Source: Apodospora peruviana (lineage: Eukaryota; Ascomycota; Sordariomycetes; Sordariales; Lasiosphaeriaceae). From it: DNA of 64,000 bases. A program made the position numbers and the translations under genes. Shown piece by piece: positions 11,404-22,589 of the stretch. The stretch lies in contig JAUEDM010000007.1 of assembly GCA_033439685.1 (NCBI GenBank), positions 2,966,501 to 3,030,500 of the forward strand, written 5' to 3'. Positions within the stretch are counted from its first letter, which is position 1; each line of letters begins with the position of its first letter. Below the pieces are notes generated by a model. That model ran no database searches and was not told where the DNA came from. It saw nothing but the letters and a program-made list of their open reading frames with translations.

Positions 11404-12525
11404 GGTGGAATGCGTGGGAGCGTAGGAATGTGTATCGGAAATGAAAAGCGTGAGCCGCGCGGAGGGCAAGCTAGGTTAATATGGGTGCACACAGTTCACG
11501 CAACGGCAATCAGCTTGCTTTGGCGCAGGTGCTTCGTTGAAGTAACTTGGTCGAAGGAACTTGGTTGAAGGAAAGTTTGCTTGCGCTCCAGTGATGGTGG
11601 TGGGTATGAAAATTTTAAATATCGGACGGAAGGTGAGGTTTTGAGATGAATGAACTTGCACAACTCACCCATTCACAATCTCAGGTATCTCGAGTCTCTT
11701 GTCCATGATCAACTCAGACGTTCACATTGTTGGATTATGCACTGTAAGAGTGCCACTACTACTTGCCAGCCTTTGATTGCTAACCTTTTGACCTGCTAGC
11801 TTGATGATTGTTCAATTCGACATCACAAAGACTACACTCTAGCGATGTTGGTCCTCCGAGTGGCACGAAGTGCTTCCATAGCCACCACGTGCGCGCACAA
11901 GCGCACACACAACAAAATGACGGGGCCCGGGGATTACACTAAAAGAGATGTCCTAGTATTATTATTATCTTAATCAGCCGCCTTGTCCAAAGGACAGAAT
12001 GCTGTGCTATAAGTACTTGCTAAACGTGCATTGTGCTTTTAGAGATGAAACAGTCTAGAGTCTTGCAAATGAACTCGCTGTCCTATTCAACCAGTTATTA
12101 CACAAAGACGCAATTAAAGAAAGAGCCTTACGAGACATGCCTTAGTCACTCGAGAACTGTTCGACCATGGGTTATACGAACAGTTCATTCATTGTAAGGC
12201 CAATAATAGCACCTATTCACTCGGCCGTCTTCGGTAACCACATCCAGATAAAAGACACAATGAACAATTAGCCCTGGCTGTAAACAATGGCACCCTCAGC
12301 GAATACGTTGGTTGTTCACCACGGTCTGCTGGCCCCTCTCAGATGGTATTTAGAAATGCGATGCGCGCTCTCCATTCCCAACTCCTGCAACTTGATCTTC
12401 ATCAACTTTTGCATCTCTTCGCGGTCAGTATTCACAAGACTTTTCGCAAATTAGACCCAACCAGCCTTTCTTCCAGTCTTCGACACAACACTCTACCCAA
12501 AAACAACTACACTACAACCGCCATC
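11404..12525. other. Gene-free stretch upstream of the phosphotransferase-like gene
   Basis: Contains the promoter side of the minus-strand gene and otherwise AT-rich sequence. No coding or RNA feature is supported. Confidence 0.45.
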
Positions 12526-12809
12526 ATGCCCAACTTAACCACACATCATTGCCCAAAACAATCAAAGGGAAATTGTCGGGCTGCCGAGTATAAGTGTCAG
12601 GTGAGTGTGGGAAAGAGAAGTGTACGGCGGTACGCTTATATTGTAAGGCGCATCTGGTCGTATGCCCGTTGGACCACTGGTCCCACCTGGAGACCGAGCC
12701 GTGCCCGACTTGTAAGAAGAAGGAAGAGCGTGACGAGGCCAATGCGGTCGAGGACGAGCTCGCGGCCGTACGGCAGCTCTTGACGTTGAGCATAATAAAG
12801 GAGGGATAA
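12526..12809 (+). pseudogene. Small Cys/His-rich, probably zinc-binding protein with a frame break
   Basis: From the ATG at 12526 the frame reads a Cys-containing start (MPNLTTHHCPKQSKGNC, ending AEYKCQ at 12600). The coherent continuation lies one frame over (GECGKEKCTAVRLYC, KAHLVVCPLDHWSHLETEPC, PTCKKKEERDEA) and ends at 12809. Together there are about ten Cys plus His residues in CxxC/CxxH spacing, suggesting metal binding. The break sits at a GG pair at 12600-12601; one more G would join the frames. CAG/GTGAGT here also resembles a splice donor, but using it would remove the conserved Cys-rich part. The 3' end is uncertain: a second frame downstream (Lys/Glu/Pro-rich, over the direct repeat at 12823-12853) could be joined by a 53-nt intron. 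I do not recognise a named family. Confidence 0.42.
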
Positions 12810-12822
12810 AAGAAAATAAGAA

Positions 12823-12853
12823 GAAGGCGGAGCCAAAGAAGGCGGAGCCAAAG
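12823..12853 (+). repeat. Two direct copies of a 15-nt unit
   Basis: GGCGGAGCCAAAGAA is repeated back to back just after the small Cys-rich gene. In one frame it encodes AEPKK repeats. Confidence 0.7.
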
Positions 12854-14695
12854 AAGGGCGTGAACAAAAGTAGGCCAGGAGCTTACCTTATCGTCGACTC
12901 TCTTTTCGGAACTCAAACGGCACACCACCCCCAGTCCAGCCTGTAAGGGGCCATGGTTCGTCCGATGACATCGGCTCTTCGTAGTAGAAATAAGGGACAG
13001 TGTGATAATATCGGAGGAACTTGAGGTCCGTTCCAGGTAATGCTTACTTCCCCTTGATCCTCGATTATTACATGTATCCGAAAGCCGGTGGGAGACCTAA
13101 ACGACCCGTACCATATACCACGATATATCGATTACATTTGCGGGCGGGTCTCACGTTCAATGTATTCACTCTTGGGCGCTGTCTTGGTCATATTGCCGGC
13201 TGCTATGGTCCCGACAGCCTCCTTCAACTGCTATAATATGTAGCTATTGATCCGCAATACGCCTACACAGACGTGGCGTCGGATCTAGAATGTCCACATT
13301 GCCCAAGCCGGTCGTGTACTAATACAATGCTACGGCGGGATGAAAGCCTTTCGAAAAACCCTGCTGGGGTTTTGTTTTGGGGTCGGTGATGAGCAGTAGC
13401 AGCAGCAGCATACGACGAACACCTCTTGACAGCGGCAGTGGTCAACTTTTTGATAAGATGGACGATGATCAAACCTGCATGCAGAACTATGTAAATATGT
13501 ATATGGGATATATGGCATGGTATAGTAACAGAGAATGAATGTTTTGTCCCAGACGAAAAGAGAGGACGAGGTTCGGGCGAGTGCCCGATATCGCCACGCC
13601 AAAAACAAAAACATACAGCACCAGGGATTCGCTGGTCGTCACCGACCCAACTACTAGTCTGGCGATTAGTGGTTTATCTATGGGAGAGCGGACGGGATCC
13701 CGAGCTTTCCACTATCTATGGCCGTATGTGGTTGTGAAGGCTGGAAGTCAGGTCTAAATAGCAGGAATAGGGAAATGATTCATGAGGTCCTACATCTTGT
13801 TTAGGTAGCGTACCCATTCTGAGCGAGAGAAAAAAAATAAAACAAGAGCTAAGAGACACGAAATAATTATCAATCGTATCGTAGGCGAGGTGGTGTCCCT
13901 CCACGCCCCACAAAGATGGTTCCTGTGTGCGCTCAGGGGAAAACATGGCTGGCCGAGTGGCCTTAGGAAGCTTAGTACCACCGTTGTTGTGAGTTATTAT
14001 TCCCCATTCGCAGGAGGCCAGATGAACAGGGCCAAGGCTGACAGAAACAAGAAAGATAGTTGGGCATTTCACGCCGTTCTTGCGAAACTCTTTCTCTGTC
14101 GGCTTACAATTACTCGGTGCTTTGACGACACTTGTCGTCTTTTGGGTCTTTCAGTTTTACGAATCTGTCTTAAATTCGGTGTCGGCGTTGGAGGACAACA
14201 CGGCTAGACACATAGAGTTGTTTCGGATAATCTAAACCCCATACATTTCCTTTCGTACTGAAACTCCTGTAGATGTACATTGCCCAGTGTGACAGTTTTG
14301 CTTGAATTGCAGTACAGGGGTCAGCCTCGTGCCCTCCTAACAATGTTACCTTCACATAGTAAGTGGTTGGTTAATCCCATATTTACAGAAAACATCTTTC
14401 TAAACCATAGGCAGACAGATCACTTGAATACCTAATTTCGTTCCGATATATAAAAGATGTCTTAGGTATTTAAGAACCTGTTTGGACGTCAAGAGTTTTC
14501 AATGTAGCTCGATAATTGTACAACATCCAAGACCTGTTGGAACGAACGATAAAGCATGTAAACCCGAAGGATAAGAGATTTATTTCACATTTATTATTAC
14601 CACGCTTCTGTAGTAATTACTAGTAAGACGTATTTCCAGACCAAAGGTCAACATCCCCTTATCCCAGGCCCCAAACCCCAACCTTCAACCGTAAA
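12854..14695. other. Gene-free stretch
   Basis: AT-rich sequence with short scattered open frames. It ends in the 3' flank of the MFS gene. No repeat, RNA or coding feature is supported. Confidence 0.45.
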
Positions 14696-16641
14696 TCAGT
14701 GAGTAGCAATCTCCTTAACACTATCCCGATGAACCTTGGCAAGCCAAGTCTTGGCCATGAACGCCCTGATCCTCTTGCCCCAAACCATAAAGATGATCAG
14801 ACTCAAGTTATTCGCCAGCAGAATCCCGCCAAATACGCCCGCAATCATGACCGCGTACCCATGCTGCAGCACCCAGTCAAGCAGCCTCAAACCCATACCA
14901 AAGCTGATGGCCTGTTTCCCCAAATTCATCGCGATCAGCATCTCGCTGATATTAGCCGTGTAACTGTCGATGGCGTACGCAAGCGTAAACGTAAAATAGA
15001 AGTAGCTGCTAAAGTTGTTGAGCGCGACCCCAGCAAAATACGCGAACCAGTGCAGGTTGCGTTCGGCCGCGAACCCGAAGATGATGAGTCCCGTCGGCGC
15101 GAGGAGCATCACGGGTAGCATCACCCCAAGACGCATTTCCGCTTCGCGGATGCCGTTGTTTTTGCGGGTTAGGTGGGCGGCGAGCCGGTCCGAAGAAGCT
15201 GTGAACGGGATCGCGAGGAGGTAGCCCACGAAAGACGCCAACGCGATCAGGCCGGAGTTGGTCTCTGACCAGAGGTACGGTTCTGCTGTGATTTTGAGGG
15301 GGAAGATGAAGTTGAATGCCAGCGCTCCGAGGCCGATGTATATCCCTACTCAGGGTCAGTTTGTGTAAGAAGAGTAAGGGGGGTGTGACAAAAACGAACC
15401 GTATGTGGTAATAACCCAAAACACGTGCGGCACGAGGAAATACGTAAACGACCGAGCAATCATCATGAAGAACTCCGAGTCCTTCTCCCACACACCCCAG
15501 AACTTGAGGGTTTGGAGGAAGGGTTTGCGGGGAGGGATGGTTGCGGAAGCTGGAGAGTCGGATACAGTTTCGAGAACACCGTCTTGGGCCTTTTCGTTTT
15601 CTCCCGAGTTACGGTCGGCTGTTGCGGCGATGGAGCCTTCTCTGGCGGTGTTGCGGTGGTAGGTCGTCTCTTCTACCACGAAGAAGGCGAGGAGGAGCAG
15701 CGCGGCGCCGAAAGCGAATTCAACGTAGAAAAAGAGGCGCCACGAGTGGCCGCCTGCGAGCATGTACCCGGCGAAGAATGGGCCCGTGGAGCCGAAGCAG
15801 AGACATACTGATACGGAATCATTATCAGTGTGTCGTTGAGCATGATGGATGGTTAAGGTGGAGACAACATACCGGTATAGTACCCAAGTCGCTTGCCGCG
15901 CTCGTGTAGGAAGAAGATGTCGTTGACCAGCTGGACTGGCAGGGCCTCGCAAACTGAGGAGCCAAAGGCGTGGATGATGCGGGCTGCCATCAGCACATTG
16001 TATGTCTTTGCTTGGGAGGCCATGATGAGGCCGGCGCAGTACTACATCCAAAAGTCAGCTTTTTGCTCCGCTCTTGGAGACATAAGGCTAACCAAAACAA
16101 GCGATCCAAGCATCACCGGCCGTCTGCCAATCTTGTGGTAAAGAGGCACCATAAGGAGTGAGCCTGTTGTTTGCCCATCTTTTGTCAGCCAATGTCCCCA
16201 ACGACTCCAACGATACGGTGTTTATGTCGAGCAAACTAACCGAATCCGAAAGCGAGGTTGGCATAGCTGACGAGATCGCTGGCCTGGGTCACGGAGACGC
16301 CAAATTCGCCGATGAAGGTGCCGATGTAGACGGAGGGCCCGAGCAGGGAGGAGTTGCTCAGGAAGGAGTACAGCGAGCAGACGACGAGGATCAAGGTCTT
16401 TCGGGTCCCGGACCATTGGAGCGGGTCGTTAGGGTCTTCTGCCGGCACTGGGTAAAGCGCCTGTCCGTAGGCCGAGTCGTCGCCCTCTGGTAGCAGATAT
16501 GTCAGTGACTGTGATAGTGGTGGAGGAGAAGCAGGTGGGCTCACCGGCGACCTGTAGATTGACCGTCCCCGGTATATCTCCCTCTTTGGCATGGCTATGC
16601 ACCAAGTGCCGCCCACTCGCATCTGTCGTGTTGGCGACCAT
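14696..16641 (-). CDS. Major facilitator superfamily transporter (fungal DHA1/HOL1-like)
   Basis: Six exons (16545-16641, 16241-16486, 16093-16163, 15873-16041, 15400-15807, 14696-15345) with introns of 51-77 nt sum to 547 codons, 546 residues. The protein has a cytosolic N terminus with EDPNDPLQWSGTRK, the usual entry to TM1 of this class, and 12 predicted membrane spans. The A-like signature HKIGRRPVMLGSLVL lies between TM2 and TM3. A charged central loop (about residues 235-300, HRNTAREGS to PRKPFLQTLKFW) links the two halves. These are proton-coupled plasma-membrane carriers for drugs, polyamines or small metabolites; the substrate is not readable here. The ATG at 16641 is preferred over 16716 for its context. 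No biosynthetic genes are adjacent. Confidence 0.9.
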
Positions 16642-17800
16642 TGTGTCGATCGTCTTTGGCTCGCTCACAGCAATGGTAAAGCGAGTTGGCTGTGGGAGTG
16701 GAAGCGAGAGAGACAAACTTGGGGAAAAGAGGACCCCTTCGCATTATTTAGTAGTAACCTTCTCTTAACACCCCGGCCGCCAAAAATAATACCGGGTCAG
16801 TCTAACTACCCGTAGGTTCTTGAATGCAGGGCTCGGTCGAGCTTTGCCCAGCGTCCTATCCATTGGACGTCTACCCAAAAGTTGGGTAACACAATGCTCT
16901 ATCTTGCAGGGGGGGGGGGCTTCCCGCTAGGAGTACTTAGTTCGAGGAGTCGACTCGCCTGGTTTGCGGGGAACTTAGCTTGTCACTGTTGACGAGTGGA
17001 CGGTTCCTATCCTTATTGGTGTGTGTGATGAATGGCCACCGGCACTTGTTTGATCGTGGGGAAGGCCATCGACTCCAACTCCAACTTTTCGGATACCATA
17101 ACCCGTTAGCACCACACCAGAAGGCTTGGTGGCGTATCATGTGGCAAAGCTCTTGCGATGCCAATAACCTGTCGTCCCAATGACATTGGTAACTAAACTG
17201 TGTTGTTGTGCTTGGACAGTGAACTACGCCGTATTTGGTGATAATGGAACTGTAAAACCTGGGATCCCATGCATTCGGTACTATATTCATGTGCTTGGGT
17301 AGGATTGAAACCGATTGAGGGGATGGACCGTTCTCACATGCGGCCAATTACAAATGAATCCAGGATCCTGGGAAGGAACCTTTCAACTTTTGAAGAGGTG
17401 AGTAACTGTAGAAGGTGTCTGAATGTGTTCATTTGATGTGTTTTCAAATGAGTGTGATTGCTTTCTTGTTCGTAACTGCATAAACCCAAACTGACCAGAA
17501 GAAGTATAAAAGAACACAAGTGGAGAAAGGGGAAACCCGGAAGTGACTGTCGTCCCAACTCTGAAGGGGCCTGCTGCGTGCGTGCGTGCGTGCGTGCGTG
17601 CGGCCGCCAGCCGTCCATCTATCCTGTCTTTCCATGAAGGGACCCCAACGAAGAACTGAATGGTGTGAACGGAAACACAAGTTGATGTCAACATCAACAA
17701 ACCGGGCCAGAAAAGAAAGGACACCACCGACATCTGACCAAATTGTCGAAGAAACTCAGCATAATACTTCGTCTAGCCACATCCTCCAAACTCCGGCATA
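16642..17800. other. Intergenic region with G tract and GTGC microsatellite
   Basis: Upstream flank of the MFS gene and downstream flank of the zinc-finger gene. It holds an 11-G run at 16909-16919 and a TGCG/GTGC tetranucleotide repeat. No gene is supported. Confidence 0.5.
17574..17602 (+). repeat. (GTGC)n microsatellite, about six to seven units
   Basis: Perfect tandem TGCG/GTGC units, visible directly in the sequence. Confidence 0.9.
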
Positions 17801-19129
17801 TCAAGACTGCCTCTGTGCACGACAAGGGTTTTTGTCAAGATGCCTCTTCAGGAAGTCCTTCCTGGCATACACACGCCCGCAGCCAAGACATTTTTCCTCT
17901 TGCGGAGGGATTGCGTTCGCCTCGGCCCAACGCTTGTGAGCGCTCCAGTAATGCCTGTCCATGTCCCGTTTCTGCCCCTTCCGATGGTTGCAGTTCGAAT
18001 CAGCCTTGCACGTCAATGGGGGGTTGTGATTCTTCGTCCTGTTGTGCCTGTTTAGGTCTGCCCCGCACTTAACCCATTTCTCACAGCACCAGATATGGCC
18101 GCGTTTGGAGTTTCCGAAGTCATCAGTCAGGGAGTGTATCGAAGGTGAAGAAGGAGAGCTTGGCGGAGTTGGTCCGTTAACGTATGGCTGGTCTGAAGGG
18201 AGAGATGTGGTGGCTGATGGAGTGACAAGGGGGATGTTGGAATCCTGGAGGAATGCGTTTGTGAGGGTAGTTGAGGTGAAATCAGAAGGACTGACGGTTG
18301 TTGGCGTGGAAAGGGATGTATGTGGATCTTGAGCATATTGGGTTGTGAACGAAGTTGACGTGTGGTCAAAAGGAGTGACAAGGACTGGGGTCAAAGGATA
18401 AATGTTGAGGTATTGAACATTGTGGTTTGTGAAAGCAGCTGTAGAGTGATTCAAAGGAGTAGCGACAGTTGGAGTGAAATGGGATGAAATATCAGGGGCA
18501 AGAATGAGTGGATCCATGATTGCAGTGATTTGACTTGTAGTATTTAAGAAACTTTGGCCTTCCAGTGGCCCATAAGATAACTCCGCACAAGACTCAGCCA
18601 ACCCAGGGGTGTGGGAATAGAGGCCGAGAGTATGTGACTCGGCCCCCGCCTACAGTAGTGGGCTGGAATGATCGAATGGGATTGGGACGGAACCAGAGAT
18701 AGTGGGCGAGAGTCCGCCAGCACCATCACTGAAGGGAGACGAAGCGTCAGAACCGTAGTTGATATCAGGGGTCATCACTTGAGTTGGGATGCCTTACTCC
18801 ATATAACCCCATTGGGGTTCTTCAACCAGAGTGGAGGGTCCCCAACCGGCGGTCATAGGCAGGTCATTTTGGCGATGTTGATATATCATGTCTATGCCTG
18901 AGTTCCAAGAAGGACCAGCAGGAATCCCGTTCTCAGCAGTGAGGGACATGAGCTTGTCGAAGTCGTTGTCAGAAGTCCAGTCAACTCCTATGTGGAGCGC
19001 AGCTGTACGTAAGTGGAATCAACATGAGAACCTCTCGCATAGAACGAGTAAGGGAATGGAAAAAATGGACAGACCCTGAGGGGATATTGGCTCCTGTTCG
19101 CCATCCCAGTTGATGAACTCGAAGTCCAT
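17801..19129 (-). CDS. C2H2 zinc-finger protein, putative transcription factor
   Basis: The best model has four exons (19075-19129, 18798-19002, 18654-18728, 17801-18533), 355 residues. The C-terminal 90 residues carry irregular zinc fingers: WCCEKWVKCGADLNRH, CKADSNCNHRKGQKRDMDRH, and CLGCGRVYARKDFLKRHLDKNPC (C2HC spacing). A Ser/Thr/Pro-rich middle (about residues 115-260) looks like a transactivation region. The N terminus (MDFEFINWDGEQEPISPQ) is acidic and aromatic. Intron 1 (19003-19074) uses a rare GTCTGT donor, and intron 2 (18729-18797) uses GTAAGG. Exon 3 runs into a TAG at 18650-18652 with the frame open on both sides; a 120-nt intron (18534-18653) avoids it in frame. If that intron is not used, the gene has a premature stop. 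The finger region is firm and the 5' part is moderate. Confidence 0.72.
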
Positions 19130-20033
19130 CTGAAAATGCCACGTTTTCCTGGTAATGTGGCGACAAAACTGTTACGCTGGTAGGGCGTGAAGACAGAGGC
19201 TTCTGAGAGGTCCAGGTGGACAGAGTGGGGGTGTTCAAGCAACGACAGTGGTCAGGGGAAGTGGCAACAGCTTTGTCGTGGTCCAGGGCAGGTTCGAACT
19301 TGTGTCAGCCGACAGAGAAGGGAACGCCTCCCCGCAGAGATCAATATGGTGGCACGATGTTAAATAGACACTCTCAAGACTGCCAGGAGCTTTCTTTGAA
19401 GGAAAAAGCAATTCCTCGACTCTGGAGCCTGAGGTCATTTACGGGGAAGAAATTAACCTTATCATTTTTTACAAGGCTCTATGAAAGGCTCGCTGCAGCA
19501 TTGCTTTTCGTCTTCGGCTAAAGGCATGGTGGTGATTGGAACATGGCCGCATAAGGGGCTGTGGCTGTTTGGCTGTTTGCTCGACCGGAAAAGGGGGTGT
19601 GGGGCTCCGGACTGACAGTGGTTGGTCCTGGGTTGAGACGTAGTGCCAACAAGGCAACTTCTCGTAGGCCTCACGGTAGGCCTCATTGCCAAGACGTCCA
19701 GTTTGAGTTCTTGCGGTTGGTCAAGTTGACGGATACTAGCTGTAGGCGTTTTCCGCCGGCTAAGAAGCAATTCCTTTCGGCAGAACGTACAAACGAGATT
19801 TCTTCTCCGGACAGGAGCCCAAATGCAACAAAATATTGGGAGATTAGTTCCGGGGTTACATGTACACAAAGGGAGAACGAGTCTATTTACATGTAAGTCC
19901 TGATATCTGCTGGTAGCTCCAGGAAGAAATCGATCCCCATCACTTTCAACCCATCCCTCTACCTTATCAACTCTTGCCTTGACTTCACAGATTCCAGTTC
20001 AAGTACAGAATTCCAGAGAAAGCTCGTTCTACG
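19130..20033. other. Divergent promoter region (zinc-finger gene / deaminase-like gene)
   Basis: 904 nt between two divergent starts, so it must hold both promoters. No individual element stands out. Confidence 0.5.
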
Positions 20034-21866
20034 ATGACTTACGACGAGCCTGCCATACAACTGAGCAACGGCTTGGCCACGCCCGAGGACGACCATGACC
20101 CCGAAACTCCGATCCCTCTTGCGTCCAAGATTATTCACAAATTTTATGAACCAATAATCCTTCTTGTTTCTCTCATCGGTGCAACCAAAGCCGGATCCAA
20201 GCCCCCGTTGTCTGACACATCTCTCAACGAAGGTCTTAGTCAAGAGCAGCTCTTCCACGCCTTCGTCAACAAGCTCGCACATCTCTGTGCCTATGCTAAG
20301 GGCAATGAGACCGTCACTTCTTTTACTGTCCTCCAGGACAGTTCGAATGGAGGCCAGGTTTACTATCTCTTTGCCGCCAATGACGAAACGAGAGAAGATC
20401 TGGAGGGCACAGCTGATTACGTGAGGAAACTCCTTCGCCGGGTCAGTCAAGCTCCAAAGGACATGATGCAACTGGAGTCCGTCCGAAAGACCCTTCTTCG
20501 TGACGTCTTGCTGTTTAACAAGCCCCGAATTGGCGTTTATCTGCGGAAGCTCCAGGAACAGGCGGCTAAGTGCCTGGAGATGTGTGCCACGGACGAGACG
20601 AGTGCAAGTACGTAAAAAGCAGGCAGATCGCTTCGCACTACAGTACGCTGCTAATTCCAAATTTTGTAGACCAGTTGGTATCAGAGCATCTCAACAACAT
20701 CCTGAACACCGATAACAGTGACGCTTTCAAGACTGCCGGTTCTTTCATGACTGTTTCTGAGGCTGAGCGTATGTCTCCCACCGCGAAACGATTCCACTGG
20801 CACGAGCTAACAACGCTGTGAGTGATTAGACCTCAAATATGTCACCACCATCATCGAGCTTCTTATCAAGCTCGAAAGGTCAGAGGCCGAGCCGGTTATC
20901 AAATCCCGGGCCGAGGAAGGCCGCATGATGCCCGGCGTCAAGAGCAAAGAGTGCTGGTCCAAGTTCCTGCACACCGTCATGAGAATCCGCGCCTACCCGC
21001 AGTCCGTCAAATTCATGCTTCTAGCCAGACGAAATTGGCCCCAACTCTTCGACAACAACCCCGTGGTGAGCTTCCTGCCATCCAGCAGTAAAATACCTAA
21101 GCCGGTCCGCGAAAAGAGCCTCAAGGCCGAGAACATCGTCAACCGCATGACTCGCAAGGAGAAGGAAAAGGTCATCTTCAAGGACTTTGTCAGACGACTG
21201 CAGGCGTTTGACCTCGACAAGCGAATCGCGGACGAGTATGCCGAAGATTCCTTCCAGCCGCGCGTCCACTCCGAGATCCTCATCCTCAACTACCTGTGGA
21301 ACAACCACGGCCTCGAGGGCGGCGGGATCGATCCGACAGTCTTCTTCAACGGGTGGCGCTACATCGGGAGCAGCAAGCCCATGTGCCGGCTGTGCAGCTA
21401 CTATTTTGAGGAGCACCGGTCCGGGGTTGGTCATAGGGAGTGTCACGGCAACCTCTACCCGGCCTGGCGGTTCCCCGACGTGCTGCCCTGGCAGGGAGAC
21501 GCCGGCACCAACGCGAGGCAGATCATGGTCGACCGGGTGCTTCAGCGGGTGCGCAAGAACGCGTTCGAGATTGTTCGAAAGAAAATAACCCCAGTCTACA
21601 AGGAGCAGGACAGCAACACTTTCACGGAGGCGGTTACGCTTGATGATCGGTGGGCTATGACCATGTCGAGGTGTATTAGTCCGGCGACGGTGGAGCGGAG
21701 TACTAGTCCCGCGGCGGGGGAGAGGAATATCCGTCCAGCGACGGTAAAGAAGAGTATTCGTCGAGAGACAGTGGATGAGATCACGGCGTTGATGGGGCAG
21801 ATGGCCGTGAGGGCGGATTTTGATCAAGATGATCACGATGATGAGATTGGTGGTGCCCGGTTGTGA
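20034..21866 (+). CDS. OTT_1508-like deaminase-fold protein
   Basis: Three exons (20034-20607, 20670-20768, 20830-21866) encode 569 residues. Intron 2 (20769-20829, GTATGT...GCTAAC...TAG) explains an otherwise apparent frame break near 20820. The C-terminal half has the hallmarks of the deaminase superfamily: a zinc-binding HSE (VHSEILILNYLW, about residue 371) and a CxxC (PMCRLCSYYF, about residue 409) in the spacing of the fungal OTT_1508 family. The N-terminal 220 residues are helical and soluble, as in other members. No signal peptide is seen, so it is probably cytosolic or nuclear. Residues 505-550 hold about four degenerate repeats of an ISPATVERS unit. Family members are proposed to act on nucleotides or nucleic acid, but the substrate is unknown. 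Assignment rests on motifs and remembered family architecture. Confidence 0.78.
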
Positions 21867-22030
21867 TCATTAGGTCTAGATAGTAGGGTTGCTTGTGTGA
21901 AATTCATTGACATTGATTCCTGTAAATGCTGAAAAGAGATCGCCGAGACTTTGATTTAGATTAGCTAGCTTAGTCGCTAGACAGACTGCACTTCCTCAAC
22001 TCATGAGTGCCTCGACAACACGCCTGAGAC

Positions 22031-22589
22031 TCAGAGCTTCCCCTCGCTAACCAACTTCCGAATGGTCTCGATACTCGACTCAACCGCCACCTTGGACATC
22101 TATCAAACAGTCAGCATCGCACGTCCCACCAATCACGCTCATAGAACTTACCCGCTTATGCTCGTCCTCCTGCTTCCTCGCCTCCTCGCTGCCCTCCACA
22201 ATATCAGGTTTCCGCCACTCAAAGATATAGGTCATGAACAAGTCCTCAGGCTCCAGGGTCGGCCCACGCGAGATGTAGTTGGCGATCTTGCTGCCGTCGG
22301 GCTGCAGGAAATCGACTCGGCAGGGCGGGAACTCGACGCAGACCTCGCGGAGGGGGTCCGTGTCCTTGTCGGCACCTGGCATGCGGAAGGTGACGTGGCG
22401 GGTGACGGTCACGTTTCCCTCGTCAGACCTCTTTTCAGATTCAACCTCGCACTTGACGATCAGTGGCACGAACTCGTCGCCGTGGCGGACCTTGCGCTGC
22501 AGGCCGGCCCAGACCTGCTCCGAGGTGAGGATGGGGGATTGGCCAGGGCGGTTGATGGGCGCCGTGTAGCCGAGGTTGAAGACTGTCAT
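22031..22589 (-). CDS. DUF1857 / AtaL-like SRPBCC-fold protein
   Basis: Two exons (22152-22589, 22031-22099; intron 22100-22151) encode 168 residues. It begins MTVFNLGYTAPIN and contains TSEQVWAGLQRKVRHGDEFVPLIVKC, VTRHVTFRMPG and FMTYIFEWRKPDI, the pattern of the small fungal SRPBCC (START-like) family called DUF1857. These proteins form a hydrophobic ligand cavity, and some relatives sit in polyketide pathways; the role here is unknown. Splicing replaces an intronic tail with a basic C-terminal helix (MSKVAVESSIETIRKLVSEGKL). It is a soluble single-domain protein with no signal peptide. Confidence 0.82.

Noticed and set aside
13941..13990. GGCTGGCCGAGTGGCC stretch resembling a tRNA-Leu/Ser 5' half
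   Set aside because: No anticodon arm or T arm follows within tRNA length.
20769..20829. Apparent frameshift in the deaminase-like gene near 20820
   Set aside because: A standard intron (GTATGT donor, GCTAAC branch, TAG acceptor) covers the site and restores the frame exactly.
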